Of a stretch of DNA of 64,000 nt, positions 25,301-33,261 are shown piece by piece. The translations under genes were made by a program, and so were the position numbers. The stretch comes from JANYCG01 sp031386665 (GTDB taxonomy: Bacteria > Pseudomonadota > Gammaproteobacteria > Burkholderiales > Burkholderiaceae_C). Position 1 is the first letter of the stretch. Each line of letters starts with the position of its first letter. The notes under the pieces are model-generated. The model made no database searches. It was not told the DNA's origin and saw only the letters and a list, made by a program, of their open reading frames with translations. The DNA is taken from contig JANNCN010000023.1 of assembly GCA_031386665.1 (NCBI GenBank), positions 13,595 to 77,594 of the forward strand. Direction: 5' to 3'.

Positions 25301-26428
25301 TTGATCCTGAATTCTGACCAAGAAATGATTCGCGATGCGGTGCGCAGCTTTGCGCAGACCGAGTTGTGGCCCAACGCCGCAAAATGGGACAAAGACCATC
25401 ATTTCCCGCGTGAAGCGCACAAGGGATTGGCGGCACTGGGGGCTTACGGCATTTGTGTACCCGAAGAGTTTGGCGGGGCCAATCTGGACTACGTCACCCT
25501 GGCCCTGGTGTTGGAAGAAATTGCGGCGGGGGACGGTGGTACCAGCACGGTCATCAGCGTGACGAACTGCCCAGTTAATGCTATTTTGCTTAATTTTGGC
25601 AATGCGGCGCAAAAGAAAAAATGGCTTGAACCCTTGGCGCAAGGCCACCTGTTGGGCGCGTTTTGTCTGACCGAGCCGCATGTGGGCTCTGACGCGTCAG
25701 CGCTCAAAACCACGGCTGTGAAAGATGCCAATGGCTATGTGATCAACGGCGTCAAGCAATTCATTACCAGCGGCAAAAATGGCGACGTGGCCATTGTGAT
25801 TGCCGTGACTGACAAAGCGGCGGGCAAGCGTGGCATGAGCGCTTTCATTGTGCCCACCAACGCGCCAGGCTATGTGGTGGCCCAACTGGAAGATAAACTG
25901 GGTCAGCACTCCAGCGACACCGCGCAAGTCAATTTTGACAATTGCCGCATTCCCGCTGAGAACCTGATTGGCCAGGAAGGCGAGGGCTACAAAATTGCAC
26001 TCGGGGGGCTGGAGGGAGGTCGCATTGGCATCGCCGCGCAAAGCGTGGGCATGGCCCGCAGTGCATTTGACTGCGCTTTGGCCTATGCCAAACAACGCGA
26101 AAGTTTTGGTCAGCCCATTTTCAACCACCAAGCGGTGGGTTTCAGGCTGGCCGATTGCGCCACCCAAATCGAAGCGGCCCGTCAGTTGATTTGGCATGCA
26201 GCGTCATTGCGCGACGCGGGCCGCCCCTGCCTGAAAGAAGCGGCGATGGCCAAGCTGTTTGCGAGCGAGATGGCCGAGCAAGTTTGCAGCGCAGCCATTC
26301 AAACCTTGGGCGGCTATGGTTATGTGAGCGACTTCCCGGTAGAACGCATTTACCGCGACGTGCGGGTGTGCCAAATTTACGAAGGAACCAGCGATGTGCA
26401 AAAAATCATCATCCAGCGCAGTTTGTAA
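25301..26428 (+). CDS. Acyl-CoA dehydrogenase
   Basis: 375 residues from TTG 25301, with GGAG 5-8 nt upstream. LTEPHVGSDASALKT and VKQFITSGKNGDVAIV are the flavin signatures, SDTAQVNFDNCRIPAENLIG the middle domain. The catalytic Glu is in the classic short-chain position, E361 in QIYEGTSDVQK. This resembles short/branched-chain members. It lies 52 bp after the thiolase and may handle another branched or short acyl-CoA; the chain specificity cannot be read from sequence. Confidence 0.9.
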   Translation: MILNSDQEMIRDAVRSFAQTELWPNAAKWDKDHHFPREAHKGLAALGAYGICVPEEFGGANLDYVTLALVLEEIAAGDGGTSTVISVTNCPVNAILLNFGNAAQKKKWLEPLAQGHLLGAFCLTEPHVGSDASALKTTAVKDANGYVINGVKQFITSGKNGDVAIVIAVTDKAAGKRGMSAFIVPTNAPGYVVAQLEDKLGQHSSDTAQVNFDNCRIPAENLIGQEGEGYKIALGGLEGGRIGIAAQSVGMARSAFDCALAYAKQRESFGQPIFNHQAVGFRLADCATQIEAARQLIWHAASLRDAGRPCLKEAAMAKLFASEMAEQVCSAAIQTLGGYGYVSDFPVERIYRDVRVCQIYEGTSDVQKIIIQRSL

Positions 26429-26480
26429 GCGCTTCGCCCATGATCGGTGCTGTCCAGCGTGGCACGCAGTCAGCTAAGAT

Positions 26481-26541
26481 TGCTATAATATAAATAGCAA
26501 ACTATCTATATTATTAGAGAGCTAGAGGTCTATTCCGTTCA
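26481..26541 (+). repeat. Dispersed 61-bp intergenic repeat, copy 2
   Basis: Same orientation and length as copy 1: TGCTAT-N7-ATAGCA hairpin (26481-26499), then AACTATCTATATTATTA, ending with GAGAGCTAGAGG (26517-26528). It sits in the 209-bp gap between the acyl-CoA dehydrogenase and the rhodanese gene. Confidence 0.85.
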
Positions 26542-26573
26542 TAAATAGGCAAAGAATCCAATTTTACTCCAAA

Positions 26574-26593
26574 TTTGCCACATTTGTGGTAAA
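26574..26593. repeat. Imperfect palindrome following repeat copy 2
   Basis: Arms TTTGCCACA and TGTGGTAAA (one mismatch) flank TT. It is 45 nt after the TAGAGG box of copy 2, about 45 bp before the rhodanese start. It could be an operator for that gene or part of the repeat unit. Confidence 0.5.
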
Positions 26594-26637
26594 AATGGCA
26601 CTCTTTCATCAATTCGCCCAACCAGAGCCAGCCCACC

Positions 26638-27060
26638 ATGCCCATTACCAAAAGCGCCATGCAACTCGTTGACGAGGCCATGAAAGAGGTCAAAACCTAT
26701 TCGGTCGATTCTGTTCGCGCCCGCATGGGCTCGGCCGACCTGCTGATTGTCGATATTCGTGACGTGCGCGAGCTTAGCGACGGCACCGTCAAAGGCGCGT
26801 TTCATGCGCCGCGCTGCATGCTCGAATTTTGGGTAGACCCCGCGTCGCCGTACCACAAGAAGTTATTTGCCGATGAAAGCAAAGAGTTCGTCATGTTTTG
26901 TGGCGCGGGCTGGCGCAGTGCATTGGCCGCCAAAACCCTGCAAGACATGGGCATGACCAACGTTGCGCACATTGACGGTGGGTATGCTGAGTGGGTCAAA
27001 TTGGGTGGGCCGACCGAGACGTTGGAAGAGCGCAAAGCGCAGCGCAGCAAGCCGGCATGA
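26638..27060 (+). CDS. Rhodanese-like sulfurtransferase
   Basis: 140 residues, a single rhodanese domain. LLIVDIRDVRELSDGTVKGA is the first conserved region, and the active loop is CGAGWRS with Cys88 as the persulfide carrier. No signal peptide, so cytosolic. It may have its own promoter since it follows a 209-bp intergenic region. ATGA overlap with the HAD phosphatase couples the two. Role in the liu block unknown. Confidence 0.9.
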   Translation: MPITKSAMQLVDEAMKEVKTYSVDSVRARMGSADLLIVDIRDVRELSDGTVKGAFHAPRCMLEFWVDPASPYHKKLFADESKEFVMFCGAGWRSALAAKTLQDMGMTNVAHIDGGYAEWVKLGGPTETLEERKAQRSKPA

Positions 27061-27722
27061 AATACCAAGCCGTGCTGTTTGACTGTGATGGCGTGCTGGC
27101 CGACAGTGAACCGCTGACCAACGGCGTTCTGCGCGATATGCTGCATGAGCTGGGTTGGGAACTGTCGGTCGAAGAATGCATGCGCCTCTTTGTTGGCAAG
27201 GCTGTCAAAGACGAGATGGCCCAAATCGCTGTTCAAACCGGGCAGACTTTAACTGCCGACTGGCAGGCCGAATTTGTGCGTCGGCGCAACCTGGCGTTGC
27301 AGACCAGTTTGCAGGCGATTCCGCAAATTCACGGTGCTGTTAAGCAGATTCATGCGCAGCAGAATGGGGCCATCGCCTGCGCGTCAGGGGCAGACCGCTT
27401 CAAAGTTGAAATGATGCTGCGCCACTTGAAGTTGATCGACTATTTTGAAGGCCGCATTTTCAGTGGCTATGAAATGCCGCGCTCTAAACCTTTCCCTGAT
27501 GTTTACCTGGCCGCAGCGTTGGCGCTGGACGCAGTGCCCGAGCAATGTGCCGTGATTGAAGACACGGTGACGGGTGTGCGCGCAGGCGTGGCCGCGGGTG
27601 CGACAGTGTTTGCCTATTCACCTATCACCACTTTGCACGTGAGCGGGGCAGAACTGAAGGCTGCAGGTGCCCACCATATTTTCAATAACATGGCCGAGCT
27701 GCCCGCCCTACTAGCTGGCTAA
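27057..27722 (+). CDS. HAD-superfamily phosphatase (beta-phosphoglucomutase-like)
   Basis: 221 residues from ATG 27057, overlapping the rhodanese stop; a longer frame from 26991 is rejected. LFDCDGVLADSE gives nucleophile D9 and acid/base D11. ACASGADRFKVE is motif II, and RSKPFPDVYLAAA and VIEDTVTGVRAGVAAG are motifs III and IV, the latter typical of subfamily IA. The substrate is likely a small sugar phosphate or phosphoglycolate-like compound; not decidable. Confidence 0.88.
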   Translation: MKYQAVLFDCDGVLADSEPLTNGVLRDMLHELGWELSVEECMRLFVGKAVKDEMAQIAVQTGQTLTADWQAEFVRRRNLALQTSLQAIPQIHGAVKQIHAQQNGAIACASGADRFKVEMMLRHLKLIDYFEGRIFSGYEMPRSKPFPDVYLAAALALDAVPEQCAVIEDTVTGVRAGVAAGATVFAYSPITTLHVSGAELKAAGAHHIFNNMAELPALLAG

Positions 27723-27773
27723 GCTGCAAAGCAATTGAATGCCTCGAACGTCTTCAAAAAAGTGATCTAGACC

Positions 27774-29396
27774 ATGCCCCTTATCGAGTCCAAACTCAAC
27801 GCCCGCTCTGCGGAGTTTCAGGCCAATGCAGCAGCCCTTCGTGCGGCGGTCAATGACCTGAATGCCAAGCTAGTGGTCTCCTTCAAAGGCGGTGGCGACG
27901 CGGCGCGGGCCAAGCACACCGCACGCGGCAAGCTGCTGCCGCGAGAACGAGTGCAAATGTTGCTTGACCCTGGCACGCCGTTTTTGGAACTGTCGCCCTT
28001 GGCCGCACTCAGCATGTACCCTGACCGCGACGGCACGGACAGCGCGCCTTGCGCAGGCGTCATCACCGGCATTGGCCGTGTCAGCGGTGTCGATTGTCTG
28101 ATTGTCTGCAATGACGCGACAGTGAAAGGCGGCACTTACTACCCCATGACGGTCAAAAAGCATTTGCGTGCGCAAGAAATTGCTCAGCAAAACAACCTGC
28201 CGTGCATTTACCTGGTCGATTCTGGCGGTGCCAATTTGCCCAACCAGGATGATGTGTTTCCAGACCGCGATCACTTTGGCCGAATTTTCTTCAACCAGGC
28301 CAATATGAGCGCCCAAGGCATCGCGCAGATCGCGGTGGTCATGGGTTCGTGCACAGCGGGCGGTGCCTACGTGCCCGCAATGAGCGATGAGACCATCATC
28401 GTCAAAGGACAAGGCACCATATTTTTGGGTGGCCCGCCCTTGGTTAAAGCGGCAACGGGTGAGGTGGTGTCGGCTGAAGATTTGGGCGGTGGCGACGTGC
28501 ACACGCGCTTGTCGGGTGTGGCAGACCACTTGGCGTCCAACGACCCGCATGCACTGGCCTTGGCGCGCAATGTGGTCAAAACCCTGAACCGCCAAAAGCG
28601 CTTGCCGCTCAAAGTTCAGCAGGCTACCGCGCCAAAGTATGCGCCAGAAGAAATGTACGGCGTGATTCCGGCCGATACCCGCAAGCCTTACGACGTTCGT
28701 GAAGTGATCGCCCGCATTGTGGATGGCTCCGAGTTTGATGAATTCAAAGCCCGTTTTGGCTCCACCCTGGTTTGCGGCTTTGCGCACATTGAAGGCATGC
28801 CCGTGGGCTTTGTGGCCAACAACGGCATTTTGTTTTCAGAATCCGCACAAAAGGGAGCGCATTTCATTGAGCTGTGCTGCCAGCGCAAAGTGCCCCTGGT
28901 GTTTTTACAAAACATAACGGGTTTCATGGTGGGGCGCAAATACGAAAACGAGGGCATTGCCCGCCACGGTGCAAAGATGGTGACAGCCGTGGCCACCGCG
29001 CAGGTGCCCAAATTCACCATCATCATTGGTGGCAGCTATGGCGCAGGCAACTACGGCATGTGTGGGCGGGCTTACTCGCCGCGCTTTTTGTGGATGTGGC
29101 CCAATGCTCGCATTTGCGTGATGGGCGGCGAGCAAGCCGCTGGCGTTTTAGCAACCGTCCGCCGCGATGGCATTGAAGCCAAAGGCGGCAGTTGGAGTGC
29201 CGACGAAGAAGCCCAATTCAAACAACCCGTGCTTGACCAATTCGCGCACCAGTCGCACCCCTACTATGCCAGTGCCCGGGTGTGGGACGATGGCGTGATC
29301 GACCCCGCCGACACCCGCCGCGTGCTAGGTTTGGCGCTGTCTGCCAGTTTGAATGCACCGATTGAGGACACCAAGTTTGGTGTCTTTCGGATGTAA
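27774..29396 (+). CDS. liuB: Methylcrotonyl-CoA carboxylase beta (carboxyltransferase) subunit
   Basis: 540 residues, normal. It transfers carboxyl from biotin to 3-methylcrotonyl-CoA, giving 3-methylglutaconyl-CoA. GGTYYPMTVKKHLRAQEIA, LVDSGGANLPNQDDVFPDRDHFGRIF-type region and MGSCTAGGAYVPAMSDE form the crotonase-fold N-domain oxyanion hole; NNGILFSESAQKGAHFIELC and GGSYGAGNYGMCGRAYSPRF the C-domain. It works with LiuD, encoded 3.9 kb downstream; the two subunit genes are separated by four others. Confidence 0.95.
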   Translation: MPLIESKLNARSAEFQANAAALRAAVNDLNAKLVVSFKGGGDAARAKHTARGKLLPRERVQMLLDPGTPFLELSPLAALSMYPDRDGTDSAPCAGVITGIGRVSGVDCLIVCNDATVKGGTYYPMTVKKHLRAQEIAQQNNLPCIYLVDSGGANLPNQDDVFPDRDHFGRIFFNQANMSAQGIAQIAVVMGSCTAGGAYVPAMSDETIIVKGQGTIFLGGPPLVKAATGEVVSAEDLGGGDVHTRLSGVADHLASNDPHALALARNVVKTLNRQKRLPLKVQQATAPKYAPEEMYGVIPADTRKPYDVREVIARIVDGSEFDEFKARFGSTLVCGFAHIEGMPVGFVANNGILFSESAQKGAHFIELCCQRKVPLVFLQNITGFMVGRKYENEGIARHGAKMVTAVATAQVPKFTIIIGGSYGAGNYGMCGRAYSPRFLWMWPNARICVMGGEQAAGVLATVRRDGIEAKGGSWSADEEAQFKQPVLDQFAHQSHPYYASARVWDDGVIDPADTRRVLGLALSASLNAPIEDTKFGVFRM

Positions 29397-29428
29397 CTCG
29401 TCGTTCACCTTTCAGTTCAAAACCGCCC

Positions 29429-30562
29429 ATGGACAACATTTACGTCACCGCCGAGCACGAGCAGTTGCGCGAGCAAATCGCGCGCTTCATTGCCCGTGAG
29501 GTCGAGCCCTTTGGCGCAACCTGGGAAGACGCTGGAAGCACACCGCGCGAGGTGCTGCGCAAAATGGGCCAAAACGGTTTGCTGGGCTTGATGTACGAGT
29601 CGCAGTATGGCGGCGCCGACGCTGATGCGCTGACCAACCTGGTGTTTGCCGAGGCGCTGTCGCAGTCCACCTTTGGCGGCTTCATCATCACGGTGCTGGT
29701 TCATACCGACATGGCCAGCCCGCATTTGCACCATGCTGGCAGTGCGGCGCAAAGGGCGCGCTACTTGCCAAGCGTGATTGCGGGCGAAACGATTACTGCA
29801 GTCGGCATATCAGAGCCAGGAGCCGGGTCCGACGTGGCAGGCATGCGCATGACCGCTCGACGCGATGGTGACGAATGGGTGTTGAACGGTACCAAAATGT
29901 TCATCACTAACGGTGTGCTGGCCAACCTGTACTTCATTGCTGCCAAAACTGGCCTAGCTCGGCATGACGTGTCGATGTTCATTGTCGAAAAAGGCACACC
30001 TGGCTTCAGTGTGGGGCGGGCCTTGAAAAAAACCGGCTGGCTGTCCAGCGACACGGCCGAGCTGATTTTTGACAACTGCCGCATTCCCGCTGACAACTTG
30101 TTGGGCGAAGAAGGCAAAGGTTTTTATTCGGTGATGAAGAATTTTCAAACCGAACGCATTGCCTTGGCAGCCATGGCGGTGGGCCATTGCACCCAGGCCA
30201 TCAAGCTGACGCTGGACTACGTGCGTCAGCGCCAAGCCTTTGGCGTAACGCTGTGGGATCAGCAAACCATCCGCCAGCGCATCGCCATGCTGGACGCCAA
30301 AACCCGCGCCGCCCGCCAGTTTATGTACCACTGCGCTTGGAGCGTGACCCAAGAGCGTGACATTGTGCAAGAAGTGTCGATGCTCAAAGCCCTGACCGGT
30401 GAACTGGTGAACGAGGTGCTGCAAACTTGCCAGCAGTTTCACGGTGGCATGGGCTACATGCGTGAGACCGCCATTGAGCGCCTTTGGCGTGATGCCCGCG
30501 TGTTGGGCATTGGCGGTGGTGCGACCGAAGTCATGCTGGAAGAAGTCGCTAAGCGCTATTGA
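29429..30562 (+). CDS. Acyl-CoA dehydrogenase
   Basis: 377 residues. SEPGAGSDVAGMRM and GTKMFITNGVLAN are the flavin motifs. The usual C-terminal catalytic Glu position reads GIGGGATEVML, with Gly instead. A Glu is available in the alternative helix-G position (E242 in QTERIALAAM), as in isovaleryl-CoA and long-chain dehydrogenases, so the enzyme is probably active. It lies between liuB and liuC with 32 and 60 bp gaps. A second isovaleryl- or citronellyl-CoA-type activity is possible. Confidence 0.88.
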   Translation: MDNIYVTAEHEQLREQIARFIAREVEPFGATWEDAGSTPREVLRKMGQNGLLGLMYESQYGGADADALTNLVFAEALSQSTFGGFIITVLVHTDMASPHLHHAGSAAQRARYLPSVIAGETITAVGISEPGAGSDVAGMRMTARRDGDEWVLNGTKMFITNGVLANLYFIAAKTGLARHDVSMFIVEKGTPGFSVGRALKKTGWLSSDTAELIFDNCRIPADNLLGEEGKGFYSVMKNFQTERIALAAMAVGHCTQAIKLTLDYVRQRQAFGVTLWDQQTIRQRIAMLDAKTRAARQFMYHCAWSVTQERDIVQEVSMLKALTGELVNEVLQTCQQFHGGMGYMRETAIERLWRDARVLGIGGGATEVMLEEVAKRY

Positions 30563-30622
30563 ACAGACCTTCAATGACCCACCAACATCCCTCGCATCGC
30601 GCATCACTTAGGAAAATCATTC

Positions 30623-31399
30623 ATGGCAGTGCTTGAAGTCACTCGCGCGGGCACGGTGTGCACCGTCACGCTCAACCGCCCCGAGTTTCGCAATGCCTTC
30701 AATGCGGAATTGATTGCCGCGTTGACCCAGACCTTCGCAGAGCTTTCAAAACAAGCAGACCTGCGCGCCATTGTGCTCAGCGCCAACGGACGGGCCTTTT
30801 GCGCGGGTGCCGACCTGAATTGGATGCAAACCATGGCCCACTACGACTGGGTAGAAAATTTTGAGGATGCCCAAAAGCTGGCCACCATGCTGTGCACCTT
30901 GGATCAATGCCCCATTCCCATCATCGGGCGTATTCAGGGCGACTGTTACGCAGGCGGCATGGGCCTGGCGGCTGTGTGCGATGTGTTGGTAGCCTCTGAC
31001 AACGTGAGCTTTTGCCTGTCAGAAGCCCGCATTGGCTTGCTGCCGGCCACCATCAGCCCTTACGTTTTGCGGGCGATGGGCATGCAGGCCAGCAGGCGCT
31101 ACATGGTGACAGCAGAGCGTTTTAGCGCAGCGCAGGCGTTGGCGATGGGTTTTGTGCATGAGGTTTGCAGAGCTGCAGAGCTTGACGCTAAGGTTGCAGG
31201 GCTGGTTGAAACCGTGGTGGCCAACGGCCCCGCAGCTTCCAGGGCATGCAAATTGTTGGTGCGTGACATCGCAGGCCAACCGATTGCCGATGAGCTGCGT
31301 TATGAGACGGCCCGCCGCATTGCCGACATTCGCGCAAGTGACGAAGGCAAAGAGGGATTGCAGTCATTTTTGCAAAAGCGCAAACCCAACTGGGTTTAA
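30623..31399 (+). CDS. liuC: Enoyl-CoA hydratase/isomerase, probable methylglutaconyl-CoA hydratase
   Basis: 258 residues, crotonase fold. FCAGADLNWMQ and GDCYAGGMGLAAVCDV form the oxyanion hole. SEARIGLLPATISPYVLRAMG carries one general acid/base Glu. It hydrates 3-methylglutaconyl-CoA to HMG-CoA. The assignment rests on its place between liuB and liuD plus LNWMQTM-type sequence shared with LiuC. RBS TAGGAAAA is weak. Confidence 0.9.
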   Translation: MAVLEVTRAGTVCTVTLNRPEFRNAFNAELIAALTQTFAELSKQADLRAIVLSANGRAFCAGADLNWMQTMAHYDWVENFEDAQKLATMLCTLDQCPIPIIGRIQGDCYAGGMGLAAVCDVLVASDNVSFCLSEARIGLLPATISPYVLRAMGMQASRRYMVTAERFSAAQALAMGFVHEVCRAAELDAKVAGLVETVVANGPAASRACKLLVRDIAGQPIADELRYETARRIADIRASDEGKEGLQSFLQKRKPNWV

Positions 31400-31431
31400 A
31401 ACGCAGCAGCACACTTCAACACAAGGCGTTC

Positions 31432-32109
31432 ATGGACACATTACTTCAGCTTTGGCAATCTCTAACCGGCGTAGCTCAAAAAGGCACCAGTTCAATGGAC
31501 ATGGCGCAGCTTTTAGCGCTGGCTGCTGCCTTGGGTTGGGCCAGCGGCCTGCGCCTTTACGCGGTGGTTTTTATGACCGGCCTGGCGGGTTGGCTGGGGT
31601 GGTTGTCATTGCCCCAAGGCTTAGCGGTGTTGCAGCACCCGGCGCTCCTGGCAGGCAGTGTGTTCATGCTGTTTGTTGAATTTTTTGCTGACAAAATTCC
31701 GGGTGTCGACACGGTATGGGACTTGGTGCATTCAGTCATTCGCGTACCGGCGGGTGCGGCACTTGCCGCAGGGGTGTTCGGGGCTGACAGCGCGACCATG
31801 GGCGTCATGGCAGGCTTGCTGGGCGGCACGTTGGCGGCGACTTCGTTTGCAACCAAGGCGACCACCCGCGCTGCCATCAACACATCGCCCGAACCGTTTT
31901 CGAACATCGCCATGAGTCTGGTTGAAGACGGTGCAGTGATTGGCATGATGTGGTTGGCTACCAACTACCCTGTGAGCTTTGGCATTGCCCTGACGATCGT
32001 CTTGGTCTTGAGTATTTGGCTGCTGATCGTGCTGTTGCGGTTCTTGAAGTCGTTGGTGGCGCGGGTGCGTGGCTGGGTGGGTGGTGCCACCGTGAGTGAG
32101 GCACGCTAG
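31432..32109 (+). CDS. DUF4126-domain membrane protein
   Basis: 225 residues with about five hydrophobic segments (AQLLALAAALGWASGLRLYAVVF; AGWLGWLSLPQGLAVL; LLAGSVFMLFVEFFADKIPGVDTVWDLVHSVIR holds the conserved DKIPxxDxxWD stretch; FGIALTIVLVLSIWLLIVLL). Inner membrane. Function unknown. It starts 33 bp after liuC and ends 3 bp before the xylanase start. An internal ATG at 31495 would shorten it by 21 residues. Confidence 0.85.
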   Translation: MDTLLQLWQSLTGVAQKGTSSMDMAQLLALAAALGWASGLRLYAVVFMTGLAGWLGWLSLPQGLAVLQHPALLAGSVFMLFVEFFADKIPGVDTVWDLVHSVIRVPAGAALAAGVFGADSATMGVMAGLLGGTLAATSFATKATTRAAINTSPEPFSNIAMSLVEDGAVIGMMWLATNYPVSFGIALTIVLVLSIWLLIVLLRFLKSLVARVRGWVGGATVSEAR

Positions 32110-32112
32110 GCC

Positions 32113-33261
32113 GTGCAGCGTCGTGACTTATTGGGCTGGGCCAGTGGCGCCTGCATGGCGAGCGCGTGTCGTGGCGCGGCCAATGGGCAGACGCTGCCTG
32201 ACATTCCCGCAACCAACCTGCCAGCGGAGCGTTTGGACATGTTAGCCCGCAGTAGTAGCCGACGCTATGGGTTTGCTGTGCATCCTAGCTATGCCGACAA
32301 AGAGCCAGTGCGCAGCCTCTTGCATCAGCATGCTGGCATCATCACCGCTGAAAACGCCATGAAGTGGCGCAACATTGAGAATGCTTTCGGCAGGCGCGAT
32401 TACACGCAAGCGGACCGGGTGGTGGCTATTGCAACCGAACTGAATGTGCCTTTGCGCGGCCACACAGTGGCTTGGCATCAAGCCACCCCAGGTTATTTGG
32501 CGAACGCTACACCTGAACAGTTCACCCAGGCGCAGACGGCGCACTTGCAAGCGCTGATGCTGAGGTACAAGGGCGGTATTCACACGTGGGACGTGCTCAA
32601 TGAAGCGATAGATGCAGATTCCAAAACCGCCAACGGCATGCGGGATTCGGTGCTGTCGCGTCTATGGGGTGTTGACCGGTATGGCGCACTTTTCGAGCTT
32701 GCCCGTGAGGCAGATCCAGCGGCCAAGCTCGCCTACAACGACTACGGGGTTGAGCAAGACGAGCCCTGGTGCGATGCGCGCCGTGAGGTCTTGCTGCGCT
32801 TGGTTGAAGGCTGGGTCAAGCGCGGCACTCCCATTGACGTAGTGGGCATACAAGCCCATCTGGATTTGTCACGCCGATTTTCTGCGGTCAAGTTGTTGCG
32901 GTTTTTTGACCAGCTGCAGGACTTGGGCCTGAGCGTTCAAATCACCGAGTTGGACGTGCGCGACACGGCGCTCCCAGGTGATGTACCCACGCGCGATAAC
33001 GCTGTCGCGGCGCTGTACCAAGCTTTTCTGGATGCGTGTTTGAGCCACCCGGCCGTAGAAATGGTGGTGATGTGGAATGTGACCGATGATGACAGCTGGG
33101 TTAACCGCTGGACGCAGGGCCAGCAACGCCCAGACAGAACCCCTCAGCGTCCCACTTTGTTCGATCCGCAGGGTCAACCCAAACCTTCGTTCCATGCGGT
33201 CGTGCGTAGTTTGCGCGACGCTTCAGTCAAGTTTGATAGTAAGAAGGCCAGACATGTTTAA
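32113..33261 (+). CDS. GH10 family endo-1,4-beta-xylanase
   Basis: 382 residues from GTG 32113. MQRRDLLGWASGACMASACRGA is a Tat-like export signal (RRDLL) possibly with a lipobox-like CRGA. The (beta/alpha)8 GH10 domain has ITAENAMKW, RGHTVAWHQATPGYL and the two catalytic glutamates: acid/base E164 in WDVLNEAI and nucleophile E279 in ITELDV. Late Trp residues of the glycone site are present (MWNVTDDDSWVN). It ends 8 nt inside liuD. A glycan-degrading exported enzyme within a leucine operon is unexpected. Confidence 0.9.
   Translation: MQRRDLLGWASGACMASACRGAANGQTLPDIPATNLPAERLDMLARSSSRRYGFAVHPSYADKEPVRSLLHQHAGIITAENAMKWRNIENAFGRRDYTQADRVVAIATELNVPLRGHTVAWHQATPGYLANATPEQFTQAQTAHLQALMLRYKGGIHTWDVLNEAIDADSKTANGMRDSVLSRLWGVDRYGALFELAREADPAAKLAYNDYGVEQDEPWCDARREVLLRLVEGWVKRGTPIDVVGIQAHLDLSRRFSAVKLLRFFDQLQDLGLSVQITELDVRDTALPGDVPTRDNAVAALYQAFLDACLSHPAVEMVVMWNVTDDDSWVNRWTQGQQRPDRTPQRPTLFDPQGQPKPSFHAVVRSLRDASVKFDSKKARHV

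Noticed and set aside
27870..28787. 305-codon minus-strand frame
   Set aside because: Antisense to liuB, no recognisable fold.
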